In this document: piece after piece, positions 50,643 to 62,384 of the stretch | How the letters are laid out: each line of letters begins with the position of its first letter | Position numbering within the stretch: the stretch's first letter is position 1 | From: Zychaea mexicana | Taxonomy: Eukaryota; Mucoromycota; Mucoromycetes; Mucorales; Lichtheimiaceae | Direction of reading: 5' to 3' | Length of the DNA stretch: 64,000 bases | NCBI RefSeq assembly: GCF_025766255.1 | Contig: NW_026516690.1 | Coordinates: 310,001 to 374,000, forward strand | Position numbers and translations under genes: made by a program | Notes under the pieces: model-generated | The model's input: only the letters and a program-made list of their open reading frames with translations | Told to the model about the DNA's origin: nothing | The model's database searches: none

Positions 50643-53600
50643 TTACAAGAATACCTTATCCAATTCGCGAATCACATCCTCCATCATGGTCACATAAGCA
50701 TAATAAAACATATAGACATTATCCATTTCAACCACCTGCTCCGTTCTGACTACGGGTAGTTCACGTAACCGCGCCAGCAATCGTTCCCAGGCAGGCTTAG
50801 CAGGCGGTAAGTGGGGAGGTAAAGGAGTCTTGAGGCTCAATGCGGATGCAAGCAAGTAAAAGTACAGGAGAATGTCACCGGCCATTTCACGTCGTTCCTT
50901 GTTGACAGGCAGTATGAAATCCTGATGCACCTGTTCGATCCATGCGTCTTTGAAAATAACTGTGCGCATAGCTAAAAACTTGTCTGCGATATTGCGACAT
51001 GATCGTATCATGAGTCGGTAGGATTCGACTGGGAATGGCCCTTTTAAACGAAACTCGTTCGGTGCATGTGATAATAGACCGCTGAGCTCGGTGAGTGCGC
51101 GCTGGATTTCTAGTTCGAGTGACATGAAGTTTCTTGTGGCGATGGCTCGCTCTTGGCGCACTGTGAGTCTTTGATGATGCTCATCGTCATCTTGAAGAGT
51201 GTCAGGAGGTTCGACGTAGACGGACAAGAGTTTACGATAAACCCAGCCCAGCTGGATTAAAAGATCGGATAAAGACTTGCGTAGTTCAGTGCGTGCTATT
51301 GTAGATGGTAAGAATATAAGTCATCCACTTTTTCTTTATTGTGCTATTCATTACCTTCGTACGGCCATATATAGGATGTCACGAACAAGCCAAATACAAC
51401 GCCCATGATGATAGCCAAGAACCGCTGCAATGCAAGCCATCCCACATCAATCGTATTCGTTTCATCACGAGTATTATACTTGTTGAGCATAACCAAGTTA
51501 TATGCCAACAATGTAAACTGGCCAAACTTTCCGTGTTTGTGATTAAGAATGACCCAGAAGTTTGGAATGGAAAAGAGCCAGGTCAGGATGGGCAGGATAT
51601 ACATGTTGGCAGGAAACAATGTGTAAAACAAGGCAGCAGCGGAGACGCCGAGCATGGTTGAAAAGATACGATAGATCGCTACAACATTTGTTAAACCTAC
51701 TGTGGGATTCATGACAACCATAAGCTATACAGCTGACTTGTTAGTTCTTCTTTAACGCCACACTTGAAATAGTTACCGAGAACATTATATTATTACCGTA
51801 ATCAAAGCCCACTCCATGCGCCATTCCCTAAACCATTGACCCGTCGAGTCTAGAAATGCAGGCAATGCCAAAAAGATAGTCGCTACCGTTGCCTTGATCG
51901 CATACCGGATCTTTTGCTGCTTGATCAGCTGACTGAACGACCAGATGTGTCGCATCAATTTGCGCCAAGGTGTTGTTGGCAAAGGAGTATGGAGTGTTGC
52001 CATCGTGTTACGATCATGATAATACATTCTCATCGCCGACGACGACGACTGTTTACGCTCCTCCTTGTGTGTCCACAACAACCACCAACGCCCACTTTTG
52101 TCTGTAGGTTCCTGGGCCAGCTTGTCAACAGCATCCACGAGGTGTGTCAACTCGCGTGCAAACTCAATCATATTGAACACAAAAAAGTAGACGAGAAACG
52201 AATCCTCGCCAGGCACATAGACATCGCCGGCAGCAAGACTGGATTGATGCTGTCGATACAGATTGCGCACAGCATGGCGTTGCGATACCTCAAAAAGTAT
52301 CAAAGCCTTGTTCATGTTGCGTTTGAGCTTTTTGGTGTTCTTTTTGCCCTTGTCATCCGTCTGTAAATGAAACAGCGTCTGTTTGCAAGTATAAGCGAGT
52401 GATTTGAGTGGTTGTCGAATCGTTTGGATAAACTCAATCAGCGAAGTAGTATTGTTGTTTTCGTATGTTATTGTTGTTGTTGGATGATGCTGTGATGGCG
52501 TCATTCCAAAGAGACTATGGTGCGATGCTTGCTGTTGAGGTGTGGACATGGTCCGCTGAAGTCGATGATGCTCGTCGTCATTCAACAGTTTTGTCTTTTG
52601 TCTGCGTATCTCATCCTGGAACTTGCGTCGATGGTATCCTGCACGAACATTCCACACACCATCATCCGTATTATGACGCACTTTGCTTTTCCGTTTTGCG
52701 TGTAGACCAGCAGACATGGTAGCTTGATGCTGCTGTCCTTGCTGCTGCTGCTGCTGCTGCTGTTGCTGTTGTTGTTGTTGTGGATGAGAAGATGTAGCAC
52801 TACCACCGAACCGCTCAAACTGGATACCACAGCTGCTTCGTAAGCCACCCACATACTGCGCCAGGCGGTGCATACAGGCAATGACTGTGTCGTATTCTTT
52901 GGCACGCTCAATAGAGTTTTTTGAGTATCCCATTTCCAATTTTGCTTCGTGAAGCGATTTCTCGAGTGATGTAAAGCTGGATCGATGAGACTCGATGGCT
53001 TTTTGCAACTCGCTATTGGCTTCAAATTGAGGCAGGTCTTCGTCCAAAGTGAATGTTTTGGTCAATAGTTTCAAAAGTACGCGATACGAATCGAGTGTTG
53101 CTTCGATGTCTTTTCTAGAAGAAATCACATCAGTGATTTGAAGAAGGAAATGAGGTCATAGTTGTCATTTTACTTTAGTTTGGCCACTGCCGACTCGGGC
53201 CAGATGAAAATGCAACACAGTACGGTGATTACCGTGCCAGTTGCTACGGCGGTTGTGATTTCACGAATTCGTGTAATGTCAAAGTCGCCTCGATTTGCCG
53301 ACCCTTCACGGACGACAATGATGAATATGATGATAAAGCATAAGCTAGATGCTAATGTTGAAACATATCCAAATTTAAGTTTTGCGCACGTCATTATCAA
53401 GCAATAAAGCCCATCAAATATATCTATACTTGCAAGGTTTACCTGTCGCCACTGGCGGCTTATTCCAGTATGCTTTCAAAAAGGACACAGTAAACGTTGC
53501 CCCCGTCAACCAGAACAGCAGCGAAATCGCATGAGCAGCATCGTACATATCCTGGTCAATGAAAAAGTCCGTAGTAATCATGGAGCCCAAGCAGACAGTC

Positions 53601-54426
53601 AATGCAAACAAGGTATACCCCCAGCCAAACGCAGCCGCTTCGACCATACCGCCGAGCGTTTTTGCCGGATTAAAAAACACTGTAGCTGTAGCGACCAAAT
53701 GACTGGATGTTCGATTATGGCCGATCAGGTTGTTCAACAACGGTACAAAGGTGAACAACGAAGCAAAAAAGTATGCAAAGCTGCATTTAAGTACTCGCTT
53801 CTGTCGTATGTCGAACTTGGGCCAGACAAGCGCATATTTCGGTCGAACATAACGATTGCCATTTGTACTTTCGTTGTCGCTGTCCTCGTCACTCGAAGAA
53901 CTGTCCTCGTCCTCGCCACTTGAGCTTGTGGCAGAGCCACCAGAAGTAGATGAGTGATGCTCCATGTACATGGCGGTGTGGTCTGTGTAGTTAGTGTTAC
54001 CATCGTCTGACAGTAAAGGGCTTCGCTCATTGACCGTCCTCTTTTGTATCGTCGTCGTCGTCGTCGTCCTGCATTATAAATTTATATGCAGTCGATAATT
54101 CATGCATAAATAAAATCCATTCTTTCCTTCTCGCGCACTTACATTCGCTGCCCTTCTTCCTCCTGTTCTTCTGTCGTTGCTGCGTCGGCAAGACTCGTGA
54201 GGGATACTTTGCGGCGCTGCAAAGACCCGTCATCGAGAATGACTTCAATCTCGCCACTCGTGAATGACGGAGAAATATTGCCATGGTCGAGCGATCGAGC
54301 CAGTGCATGGTTTGGCGGTGGCGATGCAGCAGAATTGATGGACGTAGGTGAGCTGGATAACACGAATCGACTTTTACTGCTATTATTACGGTCCGAGGAA
54401 GAATGTCGTCGTGGCGGTAATGGCAT
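50643..54426 (-). CDS. FUSC / Bre4-like membrane transporter
   Basis: Large membrane protein of the fusaric-acid-resistance / aromatic acid exporter group, similar in plan to yeast Bre4 (brefeldin A sensitivity). Six exons (54426-54143, 54068-53443, 53351-53174, 53114-51797, 51724-51355, 51295-50643) give 1142 residues. Two membrane blocks of about six helices are separated by a long cytosolic region. The first (about residues 175-360) has FDIRQKRVLKCSFAYFFASLF and ATATVFFNPAKTLGGM. The second (about 760-930) has KIRYAIKATVATIFLALPAF and ALITVIIVMNPTVGLTN, split by introns. The repeated pattern R-x-x-LK/IK...NP..T/LG is the hallmark of the family. A 17-residue poly-Gln tract lies in the central region (52739-52783). 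The C-terminal cytosolic helical domain resembles DUF2421. The substrate is unknown. Confidence 0.87.
52735..52783 (-). repeat. CAG/CAA repeat encoding poly-Gln
   Basis: On the minus strand, a CAA and CAG triplet tract inside exon 4 of the FUSC-like gene, giving a poly-Gln run interrupted once by glycine near its end. Likely length-variable between strains. Confidence 0.75.
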
Positions 54427-54947
54427 TTATAGTACATTCAATTACAAAACGAGAGAGAGGAAAAATTCGTGCGGGCCGGTGTGGTTGGGTTGTTTGCTAG
54501 AACAATGATGCGCGGTTGCTCGAAAATAGAAAAAATTCCCTGTTATTAGCGTTAAGTGCCGATGGTAACAATTTACGCATGAACGATATCAATTGAGAGA
54601 GAGAGAGAGAGAGAGGGGGAGAGAGTTTGTTCGGTCTTCTGTTGGTGGATCAAAAGGATGAGAAAACGTAACAGTATATCGTGATGTGATATGGACTGCG
54701 GGATGACCCCTCTCTTTCATGCAACAAGGTTCCAAAAAGGATTCAGTTAGGGGTTGTCCTTGCCGTATGTATTATATGCGGAGCAGCGAGCAGAAGCAAA
54801 AAGTGCTTCTTCCTTTCGATTTTTCTTCTTTTCTCTCACTTCTTTAATATTCGTTTTTCCTTCTTTGTCCAGACTTGTTCTTCTTGCAACATATCCTTCC
54901 CCATACCCGCTTATACATTCTGTCTTTTTTTATCTTCCTCCTTTCAA
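54427..54947. promoter_or_regulatory. Divergent promoter region of the FUSC-like gene and VMA22
   Basis: 521 bases between two divergent start codons. Contains a GA microsatellite (54593-54625) and, on the VMA22 side, a long pyrimidine-rich leader (TTTCTCTCACTTCTTTAAT and similar). No specific factor site assigned. Confidence 0.45.
54593..54625. repeat. GA microsatellite
   Basis: Purine tract of GA repeats interrupted once by GGGG, in the divergent promoter region. Confidence 0.75.
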
Positions 54948-56118
54948 ATGAAGAATCACAGCAATGGTGAAATTCGAACGATAGAGACTGTCTGCACAGA
55001 GCTCGACGCTTTAGCGCTTACGTACCTTGACAAGTTGGAAGAATATACCCAAACCTGGCAGATAACGACGAATCAGTTACAGCAGGTATACACATTTCTT
55101 TTTGTCTATGTGTATGTGCATATATGTATGAATGCATATGTAATGGGGTCCGATTTGTATGCTTCGTTTCCGAATGTCAAAAAACCAACGACGACAATAA
55201 CGGTTTAGGGATTCCTGCACTTGGCGCATGCCAAATATACCATGGGCTCCGGGAGAATCTCACAATGTTCCTACGATGAACGAATGAAGGCACAAGCACG
55301 AGTGTAAGTTCTCTCCAGTACACAACAAAGAGGAGGAAGGGGGATAAGCTATACTGCTTCATTGTTTTCGTGCGTATGTGTGCGTGTGTGATATGTTGTG
55401 TTTCCTTGTGAGACAAATCAAATAACAAACCTTGTGATAAATGAAAACAACAACAGAACGGTAGATACACATAGCAAAGTCGTGCCTTTAGATTCAACAA
55501 CGACAACGTCGGCTGATGGCAATTCTACCAATACAAACACTACTACTGTCACTCCCACTACGACTACGACGACTACAACGGCAACAGCGAAAAGGAAACC
55601 ATCTCTAAGACAACGTCGACGTAAATCAACCCAACATACGGCGGAATGGGTACAGGATGAAAATCTGAACGATGCGGCAGACAAGAACGAATATGAAATG
55701 AACGAAAAGCGGCCTGGGTTGCGGAAACTCATAAAGACAACAGGGCGACGAGATCCTTTGCATTGGTTTGGGTTGCTCGTGTCACCTTCATTGAGAGTTT
55801 CGCAAGAACATTTCAAGTCAGGTAATATAAAAAATAAGGGATGTGGGAGGAGGTGCAGCAGCTTGGTGGTGGGAGGGGTTGGTTGGAAAAAAACCCGTCA
55901 ATGATGATGGTTTTCTTTCAGAAGAAAGCTTAATCTTAATATATCTATAAATGCACATCATGTATATAGCAACACTGCAGATTATAGACCAAGCGAATTC
56001 AATCCGTGAACTGACTGCGTTGGAGGAACGGTTTCGCAAACTGGAACAAGAAAAGGCGCAGTTGATGGAACAGCAAGAGTCAATAATAAAGAGTGATGAT
56101 GACGATGATGATGATTGA
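54948..56118 (+). CDS. VMA22: Vacuolar ATPase assembly factor Vma22 (CCDC115 family)
   Basis: ER protein that helps assemble the V0 sector of the V-ATPase, with Vma12 and Vma21. Four exons (54948-55085, 55209-55303, 55457-55821, 55988-56118) give 242 residues. N-terminal helices LDALALTYLDKLEEYTQTW are followed by GFLHLAHAKYTMG and SYDERMKAQARV, and near the C-terminus by DPLHWFGLLVSPSLR, DQANSIRELTALEERFR and a coiled coil. These are the defining blocks of CCDC115/Vma22. The central Thr-rich insertion (about residues 90-125) and basic KRKPSLRQRRRK stretch are lineage-specific filler. The gene ends in a run of Asp codons. It lies in a block of vacuole-related genes. The start is the only ATG ahead of the first conserved helix. 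Confidence 0.88.
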
Positions 56119-57320
56119 GAGAGACTCCTAACAAAAAAAAAGATTTCATTTTGTGTTTCTTGTGGCAAATCTTTGGGTACATGATGAAGGGAGTTCTTTT
56201 GGTTTGTTATACGCACTACGATTCAAAGTGGGGATCTCAGGGGAAGAGCGACGGCTGCTCACAGGGGGTTGACTGAGAAGATGAGTGCGACGGGGAGAAA
56301 GGACAAGGCAAACTTGTCGAATGCTGCCGATCAAAGCACGAATGTGTTGTAAGTGCAGAAACACTTGTGATATGTACGGTTGCTATAGAATTAGCATTAG
56401 ATTGCGTTCCTTTTTCTATGAAACGCTGCGATATCATTCATGAAGAATACTTGACTGTGTCATGAAATGTGAAAGCAGTAACGCTGTTGTTGTATGTGAG
56501 GCAAGCGCTTTAAATAGAAGGCTTGAAGGGATATTTACCTATTTATAGCAACCTTGTTAGACAAGTTATATTCTGTCAAGGTTCATATCAATTCATAAGA
56601 TATTCACACGACATTGTATTACAAAGCAAAGAAGTATCAATTCTCTTTTCAATAAAGGTGGCTTCACGCTGCTGCACAAGATTCTTCGATATCGTAAAAG
56701 CTGAGAGTTAGTAGATACAATCAACATGATATTTAATGCGTAAGAGACTTCCATTTCTCTGCTCATCTACTTATGAGCAAATTACTGACACATTTTGAAT
56801 ATGAGGGTAGTTACTGTATATAAACATTTGGACATGCTAATATTTGCATACAAGTAAGTTTATACAAAGACGTTACTCTGACTACTGTGATGGTTCAGGT
56901 AGTCCATGAAATGTTGCACATACATAGTTTAAATGTCGATTTTATTGAATTGATCGGTTCCATAAGGCATACGAATTGTTTAAACCTAAGGTATAATGCA
57001 ATTTAACACATTCTTATGCTAAAACCCAAATACAACACCCCAACCAGCAATAATGTTGCGCATTTTAGGAGCGGAAATGCTAATAAGTGTGCTGGATAAA
57101 TATGTAGATGATTATCCGGTATTCAATAATGAGGAGCTCACGGTCCTTACGGCAATCATTGATGTTAATTATAGTTTTCAATGCTGCGTCATTTTCGAAA
57201 ATGCGCACACGAATACGCTTTTTACACCGTGTTACATACCAAGAACAGAGGTCGAGATTAAAGGGGACAACAGCAGTACTGTGCAATCTGACGCTTAAGA
57301 CAGGCAGATGAATTCTGCTG

Positions 57321-57839
57321 TTGTCAAAGCTGTCACAAGCTAGGCTCCCATTCAACGAACTATTGGGTTCGTTGGACAAGTGGAACAGAACTGTGGAGGG
57401 CCCAAGCAGATCCGATCTTGAGTGCTCTTTTGAGCGACCCGAACAGAAGATACGATCTACAGTAGAAGGTAGACACAGTAGCCCTTTGATTACTATTGCT
57501 AGTATGTCTAATCTTAATTTTGGTCGTTTGAGTGTTCTAGGTGGGACACGTTGCAGTTTTGAAAATCCTGGAGACGAGGGTCCAGATGTGGGTCGAGCTG
57601 TTCAAATCATAAGCATGGCAGGAACGAAGCTTTGGTTATGGACAGATGAAGCTCTAGAGGTAATAAGTATCCTACGTACACGCCCTTCATGGGATCTTTG
57701 CCGTTTGGTATTTATATTTAAAAAAACACAATATATAATACGGTTAGCGCGACAGTACTTGCCTTCCAAGTTAACGGTGATGGTATACAATTTGATACCA
57801 CAGACAGAAGACAAATACCCAATAAGTAACTTGTTCTAA
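57321..57839 (+). CDS. Unassigned 172-residue open frame
   Basis: Begins MSKLSQARLPFNELLGSLDK and stays open to a TAA at 57837. Composition is protein-like (mixed charge, aliphatic C-terminal half), but I recognise no domain. It could be a remnant of a mobile or duplicated gene, a genuine lineage-specific gene or chance. The hairpin pair starts 78 bases after its stop. Confidence 0.22.
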   Translation: MSKLSQARLPFNELLGSLDKWNRTVEGPSRSDLECSFERPEQKIRSTVEGRHSSPLITIASMSNLNFGRLSVLGGTRCSFENPGDEGPDVGRAVQIISMAGTKLWLWTDEALEVISILRTRPSWDLCRLVFIFKKTQYIIRLARQYLPSKLTVMVYNLIPQTEDKYPISNLF

Positions 57840-57917
57840 TAAGCCTTTATTATGAAGAATTACATAACCGAACTTGCTGCGGGATGACATCTACTATGCA
57901 ACTGAAATCGCAAGGCT

Positions 57918-57951
57918 GGATTTTCGCTCTTTACGAAAAGAGCGAAAATCC
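57918..57951. repeat. Perfect 15-bp stem hairpin
   Basis: Arms GGATTTTCGCTCTTT (57918-57932) and its exact complement (57937-57951) flank the loop ACGA. The arms are balanced in composition, so this is not a simple AT palindrome. Confidence 0.8.
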
Positions 57952-57955
57952 ATCC

Positions 57956-57984
57956 TGGAAATGGGAATTATGGACCCATTTCCA
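57956..57984. repeat. Perfect 10-bp stem hairpin next to the 15-bp hairpin
   Basis: Arms TGGAAATGGG (57956-57965) and CCCATTTCCA (57975-57984) flank a 9-base loop. It begins four bases after the preceding hairpin. Confidence 0.75.
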
Positions 57985-58525
57985 TAAAGTTAGACTTTCG
58001 CAAGAGCCAATCACACAGTGACTCCTAACGTCACCTGTCCACGCGTTTATGAGTTGGACCATTATCATTACCATGGTTGGCTGTCTTTTGTAATGCCGAA
58101 ACAATCGACCTTTTTATTATTCTGCGTGCGAAATTCTGTTCTTTTATTCAAAGGGTCATCATACATGAAGTATACATACAGATTAACTAAACTGGAAGCT
58201 GGGGTAATATGAAGATTGGATACTAGAGCGAGTAGTTTGGGTTTGAGACTATAAACGTGGAGAAAAGTATTTACAGCTTATCACAATAGTGGTCATTTTT
58301 GGATTCCTGGATAGATATCCCGGATGGGGCGAGTAAAAAGGAGTGAGCAGGTATAAAGGAGATAAGATGGATGTCAGTATGTACAATCTGCTTTGTTAGT
58401 GGCCATTTTGAAGACCATTGGTTTGGTTGTCTGTCACTTGTTGCTCCCCACGGCGGTGCATGTGTTCAAAAACCTCAGAGTCTACAAGCTAAGATGCATG
58501 TAAATATGCCCAACGTTAGAGCTCT

Positions 58526-58539
58526 CTCTCTCTCTCTCA
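58526..58539. repeat. CT microsatellite
   Basis: Short CT repeat at the 3' end of the STF2-like gene. Confidence 0.6.
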
Positions 58540-59021
58540 TTTTCTCTATAATCTCGTGATGACATGATAGCAGAAAGAAAGAAAGAAAAAGGTGTTATTA
58601 GCTACCTGGAGCTTGGTATCCCTGCGGACATCGGCTACAGCCTGTTCACGGAAATCACTGCTTACAATAAGAAGGTTGTGTGGTTAATCACAAAAAGTAT
58701 GGTAGAGAGGAGATCCTAAGACATGGCGTGATTGATTTTTAAACTGTTCACACCTAGCACTAGTACTTACTCTTTTACGTCGACAAGCTCTTCACCCAAG
58801 CAGCCCCAGTTAGCGAAACCTGCGCCGGACTTTTTGAGTGGGCTACGGATGTCAGTCAAACCGTTTCTGAAAAAAAGAAGAAGTGACTTGAGTCGTCAAA
58901 CGAAAGAAACCTTATTTTTTGTTTCTTCCATGCACGGGGTGAGAACTTTGTATATAGCTTACCGTGCTATGTGCTTGTCATGTCGTGCAGTAACTTGGGG
59001 ATCCTTCTTGCTTCGGGTCAT
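58537..59021 (-). CDS. Small STF2-like hydrophilic protein
   Basis: Four-exon gene hidden in short exons: 59021-58963, 58866-58771, 58657-58606 and a last exon of only a few codons near 58550-58537. About 71 residues. It starts MTRSKKDPQ, then NGLTDIRSPLKKSGAGFANWG, CLGEELVD and DDFREQAVADVRRDTKLQ. The Lys-x-Gly-x-Gly...NWG..G-[ED]-E core and the MTR start match yeast Stf2 / Tma10-type small proteins, described as ATPase-stabilising factors and desiccation-related hydrophilins. The first three exons are well supported: consistent phases and good donors GTAAGC, GTAAGT and GTAGCT. The final exon is uncertain because it runs into a GA/CT microsatellite. Reading through the last donor instead would add about 20 residues. 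Confidence 0.62.
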
Positions 59022-59362
59022 TTTTGAAATGCGTGCTGTTGTTGGCAATAAGATTTTATGTGGAAAGGGATATGGAAAGGGAAAAAAGAACGTTGAAAGC
59101 GAAGAAATAAGAAAAAAAAAGAGGAAATTGAACAGGTGGGAAATTTTGAAAGAAGATGTTGTAGGTTGCGCGCGCCCACCTTCCACATACACACATACAA
59201 TGCTTGCATGTCTGTTCATTGTCATGTGGTCGCTTCCCTCTATCCACTCATATATCACTTAACGAATGGCACACCATGCGTTGTGCAGAAAAAGACAGCA
59301 GATTATTTCAAGAATATAAAGTACAAGTAGGATATTAAGTAGTAGTAATGTAAAGGAGGAGT
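59022..59362. other. Short intergenic region
   Basis: About 340 bases between the STF2-like start and the IML2 stop. It contains a pyrimidine-rich leader on the minus strand just upstream of the STF2-like ATG; nothing else seen. Confidence 0.4.
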
Positions 59363-62300
59363 TTATGTCGAAGCAACACTACTGCTAATAGTGAAAGTAT
59401 TATTGCTGTTGCTCCTGTTGTTGTTGTTAGTAGAAGCGGCAGTAGCTGCAGCAGCCATGGCTGGTAAGGAAACAGAGAAGCGCTTCTTGTCGTCAGTTGG
59501 TTGTGGAATAGGCTTAGTGTAGCCCAGTTCCTCAGCGTGTGTCATGGCCAGGTTGAGACGCTACATGCACAATAGCAGTGTAAGTTCTCTCTCCTTTTTA
59601 GTTGTTGTTGATGCCTCCCACCCAATAATATTTATACTCACCACTGCAAGACGGTATTCGAAATCATAGCTTGAAAATTCTAACGCCATTTCCCACACAT
59701 GTCTACTACGGTTCCGATTGTTGACGTTCCAGCATGCAACGCCAGCCTCCCTATGTAATGTACATAGCGTTCGCTCTCGTGTCAATAAGAAACGCTGTCA
59801 TTGCAAACCAATCTTCGGGGGGGGGGGCGTATCTCTCTTGTCATACATACCACAAAGCATAGGGAACTACCCAAGACTCGGTTGCCAAATTATCCTTGTG
59901 ATCAATAATCCAGTTCAAAATAATCGTGTTTTCCGCGGGATCGTTCCCTTTGACATTCTGGAGAGCAGCCTTGACTAACAGCAGCGTCGCTCGCTTATCG
60001 AAATGGTCTGGCGGTGAAGTTTCGGGTGCCAGTTCTTGGCTGCGCTTGTCATATTCTTCCTGCTCCTGGATCTGGATCGTCTCCAGCGCCTTATTGACAG
60101 ACCTCAGGCAATAGTCCAAGCGAGGCTTATCCATAAAGTGGAACAAGTTCCAAATACACATAAACTCCAATATCGGAACATGTAAATCCAGCTCTTGATA
60201 TCCGCTGCTCTGAAACAGCTGCACTTTGCGCAGAGCATATGCATCAATGTCTGACATGCGTCCGCCCAGCTTCTTGACCACGAGACGAGGCACTTCAGCA
60301 TAAGCCAAAATGGCGGCGGAACGGTTACCAGCCATTTCCAAACATGAGCCCTGCATATATTTACAGAATGCAGGCGACCAATATTTCTCTTTGTGGAGTT
60401 GTTCAAAACTGGATGCAGCTTCGTTCCAGTTGCCGGTAATCATATGGTTCACTGCGATTTCGTAGCGGCAGGCATTGGCCACGGCTGTTTCCGCCCAATC
60501 GTTTTTGGTCATTTCGGCAGCATAGAGATAAGATTGCGTCGAGAGTGATAGGTCAAGTGCCAGCCGGGATATCCGGCCTGCAAAGAACAAGTAGAGTGCA
60601 GAGTTTGGATAATACCGTTGCGCTTCCAGTAGCGTTTCCATGGCGATCTTTGTGTATTGCTCGGAAAGAATTTGCGGTGTAAAGGATGCGGCTGTGGCAT
60701 AATACGCAAGAAGCCTATATAACAGTCAATGACACACTCACACACAATAGTTTAGAGTTTGAGATAGAGAAAATCATGCTCACATGACAGTTGCCATGGA
60801 AGACCTTATGCGCTTGTTATCAGCGCATTCTTTCAGAAGCTTAAAGCCGAGCTCTTTGTCGGGTTTCCAGCCGAGTACCGAAATTGCCTTCCATATTTTA
60901 GCTGGTAATGCAGAAAGCACAAAGTGCACCGATCCAATCCTGTAATAACCGTTGTTGTCGTTGTTGGTTCATCAGATCCAAAGGATTATCATATGTCACT
61001 TTTTTCCCATCAGCCTTACCCAAATTGTACTCCAGATATCGTATCACGGTCCATGTATTTACAAGCATCGTCTCCCATTGCCTTGTATTTCTGCCACACG
61101 AAGTTGTAGCTGGCATACGCTGTGGTTTTTTGTAAGAACGTCAGTAGCGGAATAATCACCACCACGTGGAGTGTGTGTGTGATGCGTATGCATTTCATAT
61201 ATGTATACCTCGACGGAGATTTAGGCCACATTTGACATAACTCATGACACTTTCTTGAAGCAGCTGCAGCACGGCGATCAGTAAACAGCACTCGGCCTTG
61301 ACAACATGTGCTCTCAATATACCGTTTGGCGTGGATATGTCAGAAGAAGGGGATGCTGTTGATGTGGGAGACGATCCAGAGTCGCGTTTAAAGTAGTTGT
61401 AGTAGCCGGAAAAGTAGCCCGAGATCCGTGATGTCTTTTTCGTTGCATCCAACTGGGCTTTCGCGAGGCTGTATGTGGTGTTGAGAACGTTCAGGGCCAT
61501 GGTGTGGTCGTGCTCTCCTGACGTCTACAACATATTCAGCAGCATCGTGATGGTGAGTATGTCTCTCTTCCTTTTCCGAGCCTTTCTTTTTGATCCATGA
61601 TTATCATTATTAATAGTTGTTATACCATCACAGCTATAAGCAATATATTTTTCCATCTTAGCGATACGCACATTCCTCACTTTTTTGCTTCAAAAATTTA
61701 CAATTAACTGATTTATCATACCTTTCAGGAACGCCATGCTACTCAATGCAAGTGCATAAAGTGGATCTCTAAGCAAACATCGTTTTAGCTCATATCAGTA
61801 ATTTCAACTCTTCGCAAGAGACCTCTCATGTTTTCCGACTCCCTTTCGTTTACCTATCTGCGCGTTGTTCGAACAACGTTTTTGCGCTCATGAATCGATT
61901 ATTAAACAAGTGTCTGAGTCCCCGCAAAACAGCCTCGTCTAAAAATAACTTGTCGTATGAAAAACGGCGGTAACTTTCATATTGATTCGTATTTCTGTTT
62001 ACCTTCTTTCTCTTGCTCAGCAGGCGTCAACGTATTCTCACCAATGGTCTTCAGATCAACAGGGTTAATTTGAATGAGGTTGGCACCTGCTTTCTCGGGA
62101 TCTATACTGCTACTGCTGCTGACTCTCCTCTCAGGCGTGCTGGGTCCGCTCGAAGTCGGTGTTGGTGGCACGACATTGTTGAATGCATCCAAAGTGATTC
62201 CTTTAGAAAGTGCTGTTGAGGCAAGCTGAAGCGAAGGGTGGGTCTTGTTTTCTTGTTCAACAAAAGAGGCGGCATTGAGCTGTTCCTGCAACTGCCCAAC

Positions 62301-62384
62301 AACTTGATCACCATCAAGACAATCACGAAACTCCTCCTTCTCCTCCTCATGCTGCTGTTCAAGAGACGACTTCTTCACGTCCAT
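59363..62384 (-). CDS. IML2: TTC39-family protein (Iml2-like)
   Basis: TPR-superfamily protein. Yeast Iml2 is needed for clearance of inclusion bodies and lipid-droplet-linked protein quality control; animal TTC39 proteins act in lipid traits. Nine exons (62384-62003, 61766-61722, 61633-61626, 61524-61209, 61119-61020, 60939-60784, 60714-59851, 59750-59642, 59560-59363) give 725 residues. After a 127-residue acidic/Ser-rich leader comes DPLYALALSSMAFLKAVM, then the helical repeats with AYASYNFVWQKYKAMG, SVHFVLSALPAKIWK, LGWKPDKELGFKLL, YYPNSALYLFFAGRISR and REAGVACWNV region (residues as spliced WEAGVACW). The order is exactly that of the family. Exon 3 is just 8 nt (CTGTGATG) and is needed to keep phase. 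The Ala/Asn-rich C-terminus is variable. Confidence 0.87.
61626..61633 (-). other. 8-nt microexon of IML2
   Basis: The flanking exons end in phase 1 and begin in phase 0, so they cannot be joined directly. The eight bases CTGTGATG lie between TTATAG and GTATAA on the coding strand. They restore the frame and add Val-Met after FLKA, which fits the family sequence at that point. Confidence 0.6.

Larger units (their letters stand above)
56119..58536. other. 2.4-kb region with unassigned frames and tandem hairpins
   Basis: No family recognised. Plus-strand frames 57053-57298 (81 codons) and 57321-57839 (172 codons, containing VGRAVQIISMAGTKLWLW and RPSWDLCRLVFIF) are the largest. They are in different phases, separated by a stop, and no splice pair joins them convincingly. 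Two adjacent perfect stem-loops at 57918-57984 are listed separately. Confidence 0.35.
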
